Assembly: GCA_039830045.1 (NCBI GenBank)
Contig: CP140044.1
Location: 186,001 to 250,000 of the forward strand
Reading direction: 5' to 3'
Origin: Buchnera aphidicola (Floraphis choui)
GTDB taxonomy: Bacteria; Pseudomonadota; Gammaproteobacteria; Enterobacterales; Enterobacteriaceae
Length of the DNA stretch: 64,000 nt
The notes under the pieces: model-generated
What the model was told of the DNA's origin: nothing
Database searches by the model: none
The model's input: the letters and a program-made list of their open reading frames with translations, nothing else
Shown here: piece by piece, positions 36,524-45,838 of the stretch
Layout of the letters: each line of letters starts with the position of its first letter
Position numbering within the stretch: position 1 is the stretch's first letter
Position numbers and translations under genes: made by a program

Positions 36524-36614
36524 GAATTTATTAAATAAAAAATTTTAATGTCAGTCAAATTTATATTAAAATCATTTTTTAATTACATCGAATTTCTTAA
36601 AAATAATTGTTTAA

Positions 36615-37334
36615 TCATATTTTTTTATATATATTGTTTAATAAATCTTGAACAACATTTGAACATCGTTGTGATGCTAAGTCAATAAATTTTTCAAAGT
36701 TCAATTTAGAATTATTATCTGAATAATCGGATATAGATTTAATTATTAAAAAAGGTTTTTTAAATTGGTAACATACTTGAGCAATTGCTGTTGATTCCAT
36801 ATCTACGGCGATTGCTGTAGGAAAATTTTTTTTTAAAATGTTTTTAGATGCTGTATTATTAATAAATGAATCTCCACTTATTATAAGATTTTTTTTATAG
36901 TTAAGCTTAGATTTTAATACGTGTGTTTCAGTAAATTCTATCATGTTCTTATTTATTGAGAACAGTTTAGGAAAATTTTGAATGTGTCCTAGTTTATAAC
37001 CAAAAGCGGTAAGATCCACGTCATGATAACATGTACTATGAGGTAGTATTATATTTCCAGGTATTAATTTGTCGTCTAAGCTTCCAGCTGTTCCAATATT
37101 AATAATTAAATTAACTTTATATATGTTTAATAATATAGTACATGTTGTACTAGATGAAACCTTCCCAACTCCTGACTTTACTAATATAGTTTTTATATTG
37201 TTTAGTCTTCCTGAATAAAATATTTTGTTATATACTATTTTTTTTTGAAAATTTTTAATTTTTTTATATAAAGGAATAATTTCTTTATCTGTAGCACCAA
37301 TAATTCCGATAATGACATTTTTTTTAATTTTCAT
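36615..37334 (-). CDS. mtn: 5'-methylthioadenosine/S-adenosylhomocysteine nucleosidase
   Basis: This enzyme hydrolyses methylthioadenosine and S-adenosylhomocysteine to free adenine, clearing by-products of SAM use. The 239-residue protein (E. coli 232) has the N-terminal IIGIIGATDKEI, IINIGTAGSL, SGDSFIN, the nucleoside-binding AVDMESTAIAQVC and the catalytic Asp in ISDYSD. It was formerly called pfs. It lies 32 bp downstream of erpA on the same strand, possibly cotranscribed. Confidence 0.95.
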   Translation of the reverse strand: MKIKKNVIIGIIGATDKEIIPLYKKIKNFQKKIVYNKIFYSGRLNNIKTILVKSGVGKVSSSTTCTILLNIYKVNLIINIGTAGSLDDKLIPGNIILPHSTCYHDVDLTAFGYKLGHIQNFPKLFSINKNMIEFTETHVLKSKLNYKKNLIISGDSFINNTASKNILKKNFPTAIAVDMESTAIAQVCYQFKKPFLIIKSISDYSDNNSKLNFEKFIDLASQRCSNVVQDLLNNIYKKI

Positions 37335-37366
37335 ATTTATTTAAACATTTTAAAAATAATTTGTTA

Positions 37367-37711
37367 TTAAATACTAAAGGAAGCTCCGCAACTACATGTA
37401 GTTTTTGCTTTTGGATTAAATATAATAAATTTTGAACCGTTTAAATTTTCTAAATAATCTATTTTCCCTCCGATTAAATATTGAAAACTAATGGGATCAA
37501 CAATAATAGCAACACCTGATTTAGTAATAATTATATCGTCTTTATTTTTATTTTTATCAAATTTAAAATTGTATTGAAAACCACTACATCCACCTCCAGT
37601 AATATAAATTCTTAATTTAAGATTAGATGTTTTTTCTTTTTTAATAATTCGATCAATTTGTTTAATAGCTTTTTCAGAAAAAGATAAAGATATTTCAGTA
37701 TCACGCATCAT
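37367..37711 (-). CDS. erpA: Iron-sulfur cluster insertion protein ErpA
   Basis: ErpA is an A-type carrier that delivers [Fe-S] clusters to target enzymes. The 114-residue protein (same as E. coli) has the three ligand cysteines C42 (GGGCSGF), C106 and C108 (TCSCG), and the conserved VDPISFQYL. The first two codons are both ATG (37711 and 37708); AGAG lies about 8 nt before the first. With grxD in this window it forms part of iron-sulfur delivery. Confidence 0.96.
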   Translation of the reverse strand: MMRDTEISLSFSEKAIKQIDRIIKKEKTSNLKLRIYITGGGCSGFQYNFKFDKNKNKDDIIITKSGVAIIVDPISFQYLIGGKIDYLENLNGSKFIIFNPKAKTTCSCGASFSI

Positions 37712-37877
37712 ATATTATACTCTAAAGTTTAAAAAATATTTATTTATTTTTAAATTCAATGTTTTAATAATTTTTGAATATAGAAATAAAAGAGTTTATT
37801 TATCTGCTTAATGTAGATATTTTAATGTATTTATAAGTATACTTAAACATATTACTGAGTATATTTTAAATATTTAG

Positions 37878-37907
37878 TTTAACTATCTGTTATAAAATAT
37901 AGTTAAA
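37878..37907 (-). terminator. Hairpin just after ftsZ
   Basis: TTTAACTAT (37878-37886) pairs with ATAGTTAAA (37899-37907) around a 12-nt loop, starting 4 bp beyond the ftsZ stop. No U tract follows, so it could be an end-of-operon RNA stem rather than a classical terminator. Confidence 0.4.
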
Positions 37908-37911
37908 AATT

Positions 37912-39078
37912 TTATTTAGATCTTTTCCTCAAAAAAGCAGGAATATCTAAGTCATCTATATTATCTTTTTTTAATAATGTATTAGTATTATTTTGGATTT
38001 TATTTTGTTTTGTCTTAATTATGTGTTCTTGAACGTTTGAAAAATCATGATGGACGTGTTCAAATTTAACGGGTGATTTTTTAAAATGTGTATTTTTAGT
38101 AAGATATGTATCTATAGATGTTTTTTCTATTCCAATCCCAGTAGCTACTACTGTTACTCGTAAGGTATCATTCATTTTTGTATCTAAAGACGTCCCAATT
38201 ACTACGGTAGCATCATCTGAAGCAAATGATCGAATTATATTTCCTATAGTTTCAAATTCATCTAGTTTCATATTTAATCCGGAAGTAATATTTACTAATA
38301 CTCCTTGTGCTCCAGATAAGTCAACATCCTCTAATAATGGACTAGAAATAGCAATTTCTGCTGCTTCTTTAGCTCTATTATCTCCAGAAGATATACCGGT
38401 TCCCATCATAGCATATCCCATTTCAGACATTATAGTTCGTATATCAGCAAAATCTACATTTATTAATCCAGGTTTAGTTATGAGTTCTGCTATGCCTTGT
38501 ACTGCCCCTTTTAGAATGTCATTTGCTGAACTAAAAGCATCTAATAAAGAAATTCCTTTATTTAATACTTTTAATAATTTATCATTAGGAATGGTAATTA
38601 ATGAATCGACGTATTTCGATAGTTCTTCTATACCCTGATCTGCATATGCCATTCTTTTTTTACCTTCGAAATTAAAAGGTTTAGTAACTATCGCTACTGT
38701 TAAAATTCCTAGTTCTTTTGTTATTTCTGCAACTACTGGAGCTGCTCCTGTACCTGTTCCTCCTCCCATCCCAGCTGCTATAAACACCATATCTGCGCCT
38801 TCTAATATTGATCTTAAATTTTCTCTATCTTCTTCAGCTGCATCGCGCCCGATTTTGGGATTAGCTCCAGCTCCCAATCCTTTAGTTATATGATTGCCAA
38901 TTTGTATAGTTTTTTCTACTTCTATTTTTCGTAAAGCTTGTGTATCTGTATTAATAGCAAAAAATTCTACACCTTCAATTTGCTCTTGAATCATATTTTC
39001 TACTGCGTTACCTCCACCTCCTCCTATACCAATTACTCTAATAATTGCGTCATTATTTTTTTCTACAGGTTCAAACAT
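37912..39078 (-). CDS. ftsZ: Cell division protein FtsZ
   Basis: FtsZ is the tubulin-like GTPase that builds the division ring. The 388-residue protein (E. coli 383) has the nucleotide signature GGGTGTGAAP, the N-terminal GIGGGGGNAVENM, the T7 loop region NVDFADIRTIM, and a conserved C-terminal peptide LDIPAFLRKRSK that binds FtsA. It is the last gene of the dcw cluster; lpxC, next in E. coli, is gone, in keeping with loss of lipopolysaccharide synthesis. Confidence 0.98.
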   Translation of the reverse strand: MFEPVEKNNDAIIRVIGIGGGGGNAVENMIQEQIEGVEFFAINTDTQALRKIEVEKTIQIGNHITKGLGAGANPKIGRDAAEEDRENLRSILEGADMVFIAAGMGGGTGTGAAPVVAEITKELGILTVAIVTKPFNFEGKKRMAYADQGIEELSKYVDSLITIPNDKLLKVLNKGISLLDAFSSANDILKGAVQGIAELITKPGLINVDFADIRTIMSEMGYAMMGTGISSGDNRAKEAAEIAISSPLLEDVDLSGAQGVLVNITSGLNMKLDEFETIGNIIRSFASDDATVVIGTSLDTKMNDTLRVTVVATGIGIEKTSIDTYLTKNTHFKKSPVKFEHVHHDFSNVQEHIIKTKQNKIQNNTNTLLKKDNIDDLDIPAFLRKRSK

Positions 39079-39109
39079 AAATTTATATCCATTGTTAATT
39101 TTTGTATTA

Positions 39110-40372
39110 TTAAAATTCTTTTTTTATCCAATAACTGATATATTGAAACCATTTTTTAAAAATATTTTTAGATATATTATCTTTTTTTTGATTTTGAAAG
39201 TGTTCTTTACCATAATACAATAATCCTACTGCAGTAGAATAGTGGGTTTCTTCAATATTGTTTATTAGACTACTAATTTTTTTTGGTTGACCTATTCTTA
39301 TAGGCATATTAAATATTTTTTTAGCACTATCTTTTAAGTTTTTTACTTTAGACGCCCCACCAGTAAATACTATTCCTGCTCCAAATGTATAGTGACTATT
39401 TGATTTTTTAAGCTTTTCTTGTATATTTAATATTGTTTTATTTATTAAACTTAATAATTCAGTATATCTTGGTTCGATAATTTCTGTTAGTACGTTTTGT
39501 TTAAGTGTTTTTATAGAATTATTGTTAATATTAGATATTTCTATTTTTTTGGGTTCTTTTCCAGTATCTACAGTTTCTATTGCATGTCCATATTGAATCT
39601 TTATTGCTTCAGACTTGATAAAAGGAATATTGAATGCGTAAGATATATCATTAGTTACGGTGTTTCCAGCATATGGAATTACACAACTATATTGTAATAT
39701 TCCGTTTGTATATATGACGATATCTATTGTTCCGCCTCCAATATCTGCCATACATACGCCTAATTGACGTTCATCTTTTGTTAGTATTGCCTTACTAGAA
39801 GCTAATCCCGAAAAAATTACTCGATTAACTCTTAATCCGCATGTTTCTACTGCTTTAATAATATTTTTTTCTATTTCAGAATGACATGTAATTAAATGAA
39901 CCTTTGCTTTTATTCTTTTTCCTGATAGTCCAATTGGATTTTTTATTCCTACATGTTTGTCTATAGAATATTCTTGTGGAATAATATGTAAAATATGATG
40001 TTCGTTACGTATTCGTACACATTTTGCAGTATGTATTACGTTATTTATATCTTCTAACGTTATTTCATCTGAAGATATAGGAACAATTCCTATTTCGTTT
40101 TGACAGTGAATGTATTTGTTAGATAATGCTAAGTATACAGAAAAAATTTGACAATCTGCCATATTTTCAGCTTGACTAATAGATTTTTTTATACACTTTA
40201 TGATTGATTTTAAATCGTTTATTACTCCTTTGTTAATTCCATACGATGGGCAAATACCTATTCCAATGATATTAATAATACCGTCTACTAAAATTTCTCC
40301 TACTAAAGTAACTACTTTAGTAGTTCCAATTTCTAGTCCAACTATTAAGTTTTTGTCTTTTTCTTTAATCAT
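39110..40372 (-). CDS. ftsA: Cell division protein FtsA
   Basis: FtsA is an actin-like protein that tethers FtsZ to the membrane. The 420-residue protein (same as E. coli) shows the ATPase phosphate motifs VGLEIGTTKVV (phosphate 1), ADIGGGTIDIVIY (phosphate 2) and VFTGGASKVKNL (adenosine), with the C-terminal amphipathic helix IFKKWFQYISYWIKKEF that binds membrane. It lies 31 bp upstream of ftsZ. Confidence 0.97.
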   Translation of the reverse strand: MIKEKDKNLIVGLEIGTTKVVTLVGEILVDGIINIIGIGICPSYGINKGVINDLKSIIKCIKKSISQAENMADCQIFSVYLALSNKYIHCQNEIGIVPISSDEITLEDINNVIHTAKCVRIRNEHHILHIIPQEYSIDKHVGIKNPIGLSGKRIKAKVHLITCHSEIEKNIIKAVETCGLRVNRVIFSGLASSKAILTKDERQLGVCMADIGGGTIDIVIYTNGILQYSCVIPYAGNTVTNDISYAFNIPFIKSEAIKIQYGHAIETVDTGKEPKKIEISNINNNSIKTLKQNVLTEIIEPRYTELLSLINKTILNIQEKLKKSNSHYTFGAGIVFTGGASKVKNLKDSAKKIFNMPIRIGQPKKISSLINNIEETHYSTAVGLLYYGKEHFQNQKKDNISKNIFKKWFQYISYWIKKEF

Positions 40373-40388
40373 AATTCGACCTATTTAA

Positions 40389-41132
40389 TTATTTCCATTC
40401 TATTGCTATACCTGATTTATATCGTAAATCAATACGTTTTATTTTTTTTCTTTTTACTTTTTCTTCGTTTTCTAAAATTTTCCAAATATATGTTAATTGT
40501 TTCAATTGTGAAATATTATTTATTTTTCCTAAAATGATTACAATATTTTTTTTAATGATTAATTTCCATGTATGTTGAGGTGTTATTGAAATAGATTTTA
40601 GTATGATATTATTTTCTTGAAGTATATTTTTCACTGTATTATAATTACTTAAGATTTCTTCTTTATTGCTTTCTGGTCCATAAAAATATAAAATTTTACT
40701 AATATTTGATTTTTTTTTTAAAGTATTAGATAATGTTTTGTTTTCATTTAATATATATTTATCGTTCCAATATGCGATAGGCGTAGTATTTATGATATGT
40801 ATTAATATTTTGTCAGGCCATTGTTTTTTAATTGTAACTACTTTTACAAAATAAAATGCTTCTAATTTGTTTTTTATATCAGTTTCGTATGGAGAAAAGT
40901 AATTATATGATTTTTTTAATGAGAAAATAAAGTTTCTTATTGCTTTTTGATTTAAAGAGTCAAATGGTCCTGTGATTATTACATTAGATAATTTTTTTTT
41001 TGAGAATTGTTTTGATAATTTTATTAATATAAAGTTATTAGTTATTATAAAGATAACTAAAAGTAGTATTATGATATACTTTAATGGAATTAATGATTTT
41101 TTAAGATATAGTTTATATTTCATTTTACACAT
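40389..41132 (-). CDS. ftsQ: Cell division protein FtsQ
   Basis: FtsQ is a bitopic membrane protein that links early and late divisome proteins. The 247-residue protein (E. coli 276) has a cytoplasmic stub, a membrane helix at about residues 15-38, a POTRA domain (from about 48, NVIITGPFDSLNQKAI) and the beta domain with VVTIKKQWPDKILIHI, PIAYWND and YFYGPESNKEE. Divergent in sequence but syntenic between ddlB and ftsA. Confidence 0.94.
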   Translation of the reverse strand: MCKMKYKLYLKKSLIPLKYIIILLLVIFIITNNFILIKLSKQFSKKKLSNVIITGPFDSLNQKAIRNFIFSLKKSYNYFSPYETDIKNKLEAFYFVKVVTIKKQWPDKILIHIINTTPIAYWNDKYILNENKTLSNTLKKKSNISKILYFYGPESNKEEILSNYNTVKNILQENNIILKSISITPQHTWKLIIKKNIVIILGKINNISQLKQLTYIWKILENEEKVKRKKIKRIDLRYKSGIAIEWK

Positions 41133-41149
41133 TGTATTATGTTAAAATT

Positions 41150-42070
41150 TTAGTTGATCAATTGTAAAACTTTTGAAACTAATGATTGCAACGATATTCC
41201 AGCTTGTTTAGCAGCTATAGGTATCAAACTATGCTTTGTCATACCTGGACATGTATTCATTTCTAATAGCCAGAAATTATTGTTATTATCCATCATTAAG
41301 TCAATTCTTCCTAACCCTGTACATCCAATAGTATTCCAAGCTTTTTTTACTATTTTAATTAGTTCTAGTTCTTTACTTTTTTTTAATCCACTAGGGCAAA
41401 GGTATTTTGTATTTTTAGAAATATATTTGGATGAGTAATTATAAAAATTATCATTTGGATGTATACGAATAATAGGAAGAGTTTTTCTATCCAAAATTCC
41501 AACAGAATATTCTGATCCATATATAAATTTTTCAATAAGTATATTATTATCATACTTAAATGCTTTCATACATGCATGATATAAAGAATTATACGAATAG
41601 ATTAATGATATACCTATACTAGATCCCTCGGTATTTGGTTTGATAATTAAAGGCAATCCTAATGAGCGAATGTTCGTTTTAAGTGTATTTTCAGCTGTTT
41701 TTTTAAATTTTTTTATATTTATGAAATAATAAGGAACAGTAGGTAAATTAACACTATTCCATAGTAATTTTGTTCGCATTTTGTCAATAGAAATTGCTGA
41801 CGGTAAAATTTTACTTCCTGTATATGCTATATTTAGGTATGTTAGTGTTCCCTGTATAGTTCCATCTTCGCCTTCTTTACCATGAAGAGCAATAAATGCT
41901 TTTCTAAATCCTTGACGATATAATTGGGTGATAGGAAAGTATTTTGTATCTATAGGATACGCATTTATTTCAGATTTTAATAAGTTATTTAATATGTTTT
42001 TTCCAGATAACAAAGAAATATTTCTTTCTTTAGATGTACCACCAAGTAACACAGCTATTTTTTCAGTCAT
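41150..42070 (-). CDS. ddlB: D-alanine--D-alanine ligase B
   Basis: DdlB makes the D-Ala-D-Ala dipeptide that MurF adds to the murein precursor. This is an ATP-grasp enzyme of 306 residues, equal to E. coli DdlB, beginning MTEKIAVLLGGTSKERNISL. It shows the SSIGIS loop, GLGRIDLMMD and WLLEMNTCPGMTKHSL metal-binding motif. It starts 4 bp after the murC stop, indicating translational coupling. Confidence 0.97.
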   Translation of the reverse strand: MTEKIAVLLGGTSKERNISLLSGKNILNNLLKSEINAYPIDTKYFPITQLYRQGFRKAFIALHGKEGEDGTIQGTLTYLNIAYTGSKILPSAISIDKMRTKLLWNSVNLPTVPYYFINIKKFKKTAENTLKTNIRSLGLPLIIKPNTEGSSIGISLIYSYNSLYHACMKAFKYDNNILIEKFIYGSEYSVGILDRKTLPIIRIHPNDNFYNYSSKYISKNTKYLCPSGLKKSKELELIKIVKKAWNTIGCTGLGRIDLMMDNNNNFWLLEMNTCPGMTKHSLIPIAAKQAGISLQSLVSKVLQLIN

Positions 42071-42074
42071 AAAA

Positions 42075-43532
42075 TTATTTCTTATTTAATCTTTTAAGAT
42101 GTTTAATAATATAGTTATTTAATATAATATTAATATTTCCAGCACCTTGTATTAGAAGTAAATCATTACCTGAGAGCTTTTTAGTTAATGTCATAAATAT
42201 TTCGTTATAATTAGGTATAAAAGTAATTGTTTTTTTATATTTATAAAGTTCATGATATAAAGAAAGACTATCTGATCCTATAATTATATTTTCGTTAGCA
42301 GAATATTCTTTTAAAATCAGTAATTCATCTGTTTTTAATAACACTTTTTTAAATTGTTCAAATAAATAGTAAGTTCTCGTATATCTATGAGGTTGAAAAA
42401 TCATTATTAACTTTTTTTTTGGCCAACCAGATTTTGAAGTATTAATACTAGCTAGAATTTCATTAGGATGATGTCCATAGTCTTGAATGATAGTAATTAC
42501 ATTATTTTTTTGTAATGAATTATCAAATAAAAACGTTCCACATGGTTCAAATCTTCGTTTAACTCCTTTAAAATTTTTGAGTGATTTAATGATGTTAATA
42601 TCACTAATCTTTTTTTGAGTAGCAAGTGCTATTGCTGCCGTTGCATTAAGAGCATTATGTTTTCCTGGAATATTTAAAATAATATTTAATTTTGGTTTAT
42701 GTTTTCTTATTATTGTAAAACAGCTAGAAAATTTTTTTTGTTTATATTGTTCTATTCGTACGTCGGAATCTATACTAAACCCATAAGTAATAATATTACG
42801 ATTTATTTTTGGAATTATTGTTTTAATATTTTTGTCATCAATGCATATGATAGCTGTTCCAAATGAAGGTAAATTATGAATAAATTTAATGAAAGTTAGT
42901 TTAAGATTGTTAAGGTTTTTATGATAATTTTCTAAATGATCATTATCGATATTAGTTAATATAGATATAATTGGTTTTAAATATAATAATGAAGCATCAC
43001 TCTCATCTGCTTCTATTATATAATAAGGACTTTTTCCTATTTTAATATTACTGTTAATACTTTTTACGTATCCTCCATTAATAAGTGTTGGATCTAATTT
43101 ACTTTCAAAAAATATGTTAAAAATTATTGCGGAAGTAGTAGTCTTTCCATGTGTTCCAGATACTGCTATTCCGTATTTGTTTTGTATTATTTTTGCGAGA
43201 ATTTCGCCTCTTGATATTATAGGGATTTTTAAATTTTTTGCTTGTACAATTTCGGAATTGTAACATGGAATTGCACTAGATATTACTACAATGTTTGCTG
43301 TTTCAACGTTTTTTTTAGAATGATTAAAAAATATTTTTGCTCCTAAATTAATTAGTTTACTTGTAGCATTATTAGATACTATATCTGAACCGCTTATTAT
43401 ATATCCTTTTCTTAATAGAATTTCAGCTATTCCACTCATTCCTATTCCACCAATTCCTACAAAATGAATACGATTCATGTTATGCATTATATTAGTGAGA
43501 AAATTATATTGTTTAGTTTTATTTTTTTCCAT
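42075..43532 (-). CDS. murC: UDP-N-acetylmuramate--L-alanine ligase
   Basis: MurC adds L-Ala to UDP-MurNAc, the first amino-acid step of murein precursor synthesis. The 485-residue protein (E. coli 491) has the Rossmann start IHFVGIGGIGMSGIAEILL, the P-loop AVSGTHGKTTTSAII, EADESDASL and the substrate motif PGKHNALNATAAIALA plus QDYGHHPNEI. Continuous frame without the slippage problem of its neighbours. Confidence 0.97.
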   Translation of the reverse strand: MEKNKTKQYNFLTNIMHNMNRIHFVGIGGIGMSGIAEILLRKGYIISGSDIVSNNATSKLINLGAKIFFNHSKKNVETANIVVISSAIPCYNSEIVQAKNLKIPIISRGEILAKIIQNKYGIAVSGTHGKTTTSAIIFNIFFESKLDPTLINGGYVKSINSNIKIGKSPYYIIEADESDASLLYLKPIISILTNIDNDHLENYHKNLNNLKLTFIKFIHNLPSFGTAIICIDDKNIKTIIPKINRNIITYGFSIDSDVRIEQYKQKKFSSCFTIIRKHKPKLNIILNIPGKHNALNATAAIALATQKKISDINIIKSLKNFKGVKRRFEPCGTFLFDNSLQKNNVITIIQDYGHHPNEILASINTSKSGWPKKKLIMIFQPHRYTRTYYLFEQFKKVLLKTDELLILKEYSANENIIIGSDSLSLYHELYKYKKTITFIPNYNEIFMTLTKKLSGNDLLLIQGAGNINIILNNYIIKHLKRLNKK

Positions 43533-43589
43533 AGTAGTTTATATAAGATTATTCTTTAATGTTTGTTAACAAAGTATAAGAATATGTTT

Positions 43590-44651
43590 TTAGTATATAT
43601 TAAGTGTGCTTTCAATTACATTAACAATGTTCGTAGTAGAATTTGTATTAGATTGAGAATATAGATTTTTTGCCATTTCAATAATTTTTTTTCTATTTAT
43701 TGTACTTAAAATTTCAACTATTTTATTAGTACTAAAGTAGTTCTGTTCTATTATTATTGCTCCTCCTTTTAATTTTAACGGATAAGCATTCCAATATTGA
43801 TGCTTATCTTTATGAGGAAATGGAATGAATATAGCTGGTAATCCGATATATTGAATCTCACTTACTGTAAGCGCTCCAGAGCGACAAATAATTATATCTG
43901 CCCAATTATATGCTTTTGATATATCTTTAATAAAAGTAGTAATTTTATATGGATAAACTTTAAGTTTTTTGTAGTATTTTAATGTTTTGTCTTTATTGTT
44001 TTTTCCTACTTGGTGCCAAAATAAAATTTTACTTTTTAAGTTATAAATGGTTTTTGGTATTATATAGTTAAATATCGTTGCTCCTTGACTTCCACCTATA
44101 ACTAATATTCTGAGTGGGCCTTTTCTGTTTTTAAAACGGTCATTTGGATTTGGTAAATTAGTAATTTCTTTTCTCAATGGATTTCCCACTGTTTTTGCGT
44201 TTAATATTGTTTGTGGAAATGCTTGCATAATTTTAGTTGATAATTTAGATAATATTTTATTAGATAATCCAGCAGTTCTATTTTGTTCATGAATTAACAA
44301 TGGTATTTTATAAAGAAAAGATATTAATCCACCTGGAAGAGAAATATATCCTCCCATTCCTAATATTATATCAGGCTCTATTTTTTTTATAATTAACTTA
44401 GCTTGATATAAAGCTCGAAACATTTGTAAAATATATTTAATTATGCTAAAAAAATTTTTTTTTATTGCATGTATATTAATAAATTCAATAGGAATTTTGC
44501 TTTTAGTAATTATTTCAGCTTCGATTCGATGAGGAGTACCTAACCAAAATACATTCCATCCTTTTTTAATTAGTTCATTAGCAACAACTAATCCAGGAAA
44601 AATATGTCCACCAGTACCTCCTGCCATGATTATTATTTTTTTTTTGTTCAT
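43590..44651 (-). CDS. murG: UDP-GlcNAc:undecaprenyl-pyrophosphoryl-MurNAc-pentapeptide GlcNAc transferase
   Basis: MurG adds GlcNAc to lipid I to form lipid II on the inner face of the membrane. The 353-residue GT28 protein (E. coli 355) has MAGGTGGHIFPGL, GMGGYISLPGGL, LVIGGSQGA and the nucleotide-sugar motif ICRSGALTVSEIQYIGLPAIFIPFP (in two parts). It overlaps the ftsW stop by 4 bp. Confidence 0.97.
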   Translation of the reverse strand: MNKKKIIIMAGGTGGHIFPGLVVANELIKKGWNVFWLGTPHRIEAEIITKSKIPIEFINIHAIKKNFFSIIKYILQMFRALYQAKLIIKKIEPDIILGMGGYISLPGGLISFLYKIPLLIHEQNRTAGLSNKILSKLSTKIMQAFPQTILNAKTVGNPLRKEITNLPNPNDRFKNRKGPLRILVIGGSQGATIFNYIIPKTIYNLKSKILFWHQVGKNNKDKTLKYYKKLKVYPYKITTFIKDISKAYNWADIIICRSGALTVSEIQYIGLPAIFIPFPHKDKHQYWNAYPLKLKGGAIIIEQNYFSTNKIVEILSTINRKKIIEMAKNLYSQSNTNSTTNIVNVIESTLNIY

Positions 44652-45838
44652 TTATATCCTTGATAAAATTTATTTTTTATCCGCGTTTCAAAGTCTATTC
44701 GAAGTAATATAGCAATAGAAATAGAAACAATTATTAAACTAGATCCGCCATAACTAATTAGTGGTAAAGTTAAACCTTTAGCTGGTACTATTCCAATAGT
44801 AGTTCCAACATTAATTAATGTTTGAGATATAAACCAAATTCCGATCGAAAACGCAAAATAACCAGAAAAAACGTTATTATTTTTTAATGCTTTTTGTCCA
44901 ATATTTAATGCTCGAAAAGAAATAAACAATATCATAAAAAGTATAATACAAGCTCCAAGATATCCTAGTTCTTCACCAATTATTGAAAATATAAAGTCAG
45001 TGTGTGCTTCAGGTAAATATTCTAATTTTTGTATAGAATGTCCTAGTCCAACTCCAAAAATATTTCCTCTACCTAGAGCCATTAGAGATTGTGTTAATTG
45101 ATAACCTGTGCCAAATGGGTCTTTCCAAGGATCCAAAAACGATAATATTCGTTCACTTCGATAAGGTGTAATTGAAATTAGTATGGTAGTTATTATCATT
45201 CCTATAAATATTATAGGTATAAATTTCCAAATTTGTGCTCCAGTAATAAATAATAGAGATAATATAGTTAAAAAATAAATTACTACCGTTCCTAAATCTG
45301 GTTCTTGTAATAATAATATTGATATAATACATATTATTCCTAAAGGTTTTAAAAAACCTAAAAAACTATTAATAATTTCATTATGTTTTCGTGATAAGTA
45401 ATCAGATAAATAGCAAAATGTAGCTAATTTAGATAATTCAGCTGGTTGCACGTGTATAAAGCTTATTTTAATCCATCTGAGAGAACCATTAACTGGAGTA
45501 CTTATTATTAAAACTAGTAATAGTGTAATAATAGAAAATAGAAAAAATTTTGCACTATGTACCTTCCAAAACAATATAGGTATTTTAAGAAATATATTCA
45601 TTAAAAATAATCCTAGTATTAAGTATAAAATTTCTTTTTTTGTAAAAAAAAATAAGTCTCCATATTTATGATGAGCTATTGGCATAGAAGAAGAAGTAAC
45701 CATAATTAATCCAACTAATAATAGAATTATAGTGCACCATACTAATTGTGAATCGTATAATTTATGATGATAAACAATTTTTTTGTTTGTTTTTAAAGTT
45801 TTTTTAATTTTATTTAATAATAAAGTTTTAAATTTCAT
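44648..45838 (-). CDS. ftsW: Lipid II polymerase / cell division protein FtsW
   Basis: FtsW is a SEDS-family septal glycosyltransferase that works with FtsI. The 396-residue protein (E. coli 414) has about ten membrane segments, the IMVTSSSMP loop, the catalytic-loop region QKLEYLPEAHTDFIFSIIGEELG and the C-terminal KGLTLPLISYGGSSL signature. It overlaps murD by 4 bp and murG by 4 bp. Confidence 0.97.
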   Translation of the reverse strand: MKFKTLLLNKIKKTLKTNKKIVYHHKLYDSQLVWCTIILLLVGLIMVTSSSMPIAHHKYGDLFFFTKKEILYLILGLFLMNIFLKIPILFWKVHSAKFFLFSIITLLLVLIISTPVNGSLRWIKISFIHVQPAELSKLATFCYLSDYLSRKHNEIINSFLGFLKPLGIICIISILLLQEPDLGTVVIYFLTILSLLFITGAQIWKFIPIIFIGMIITTILISITPYRSERILSFLDPWKDPFGTGYQLTQSLMALGRGNIFGVGLGHSIQKLEYLPEAHTDFIFSIIGEELGYLGACIILFMILFISFRALNIGQKALKNNNVFSGYFAFSIGIWFISQTLINVGTTIGIVPAKGLTLPLISYGGSSLIIVSISIAILLRIDFETRIKNKFYQGYK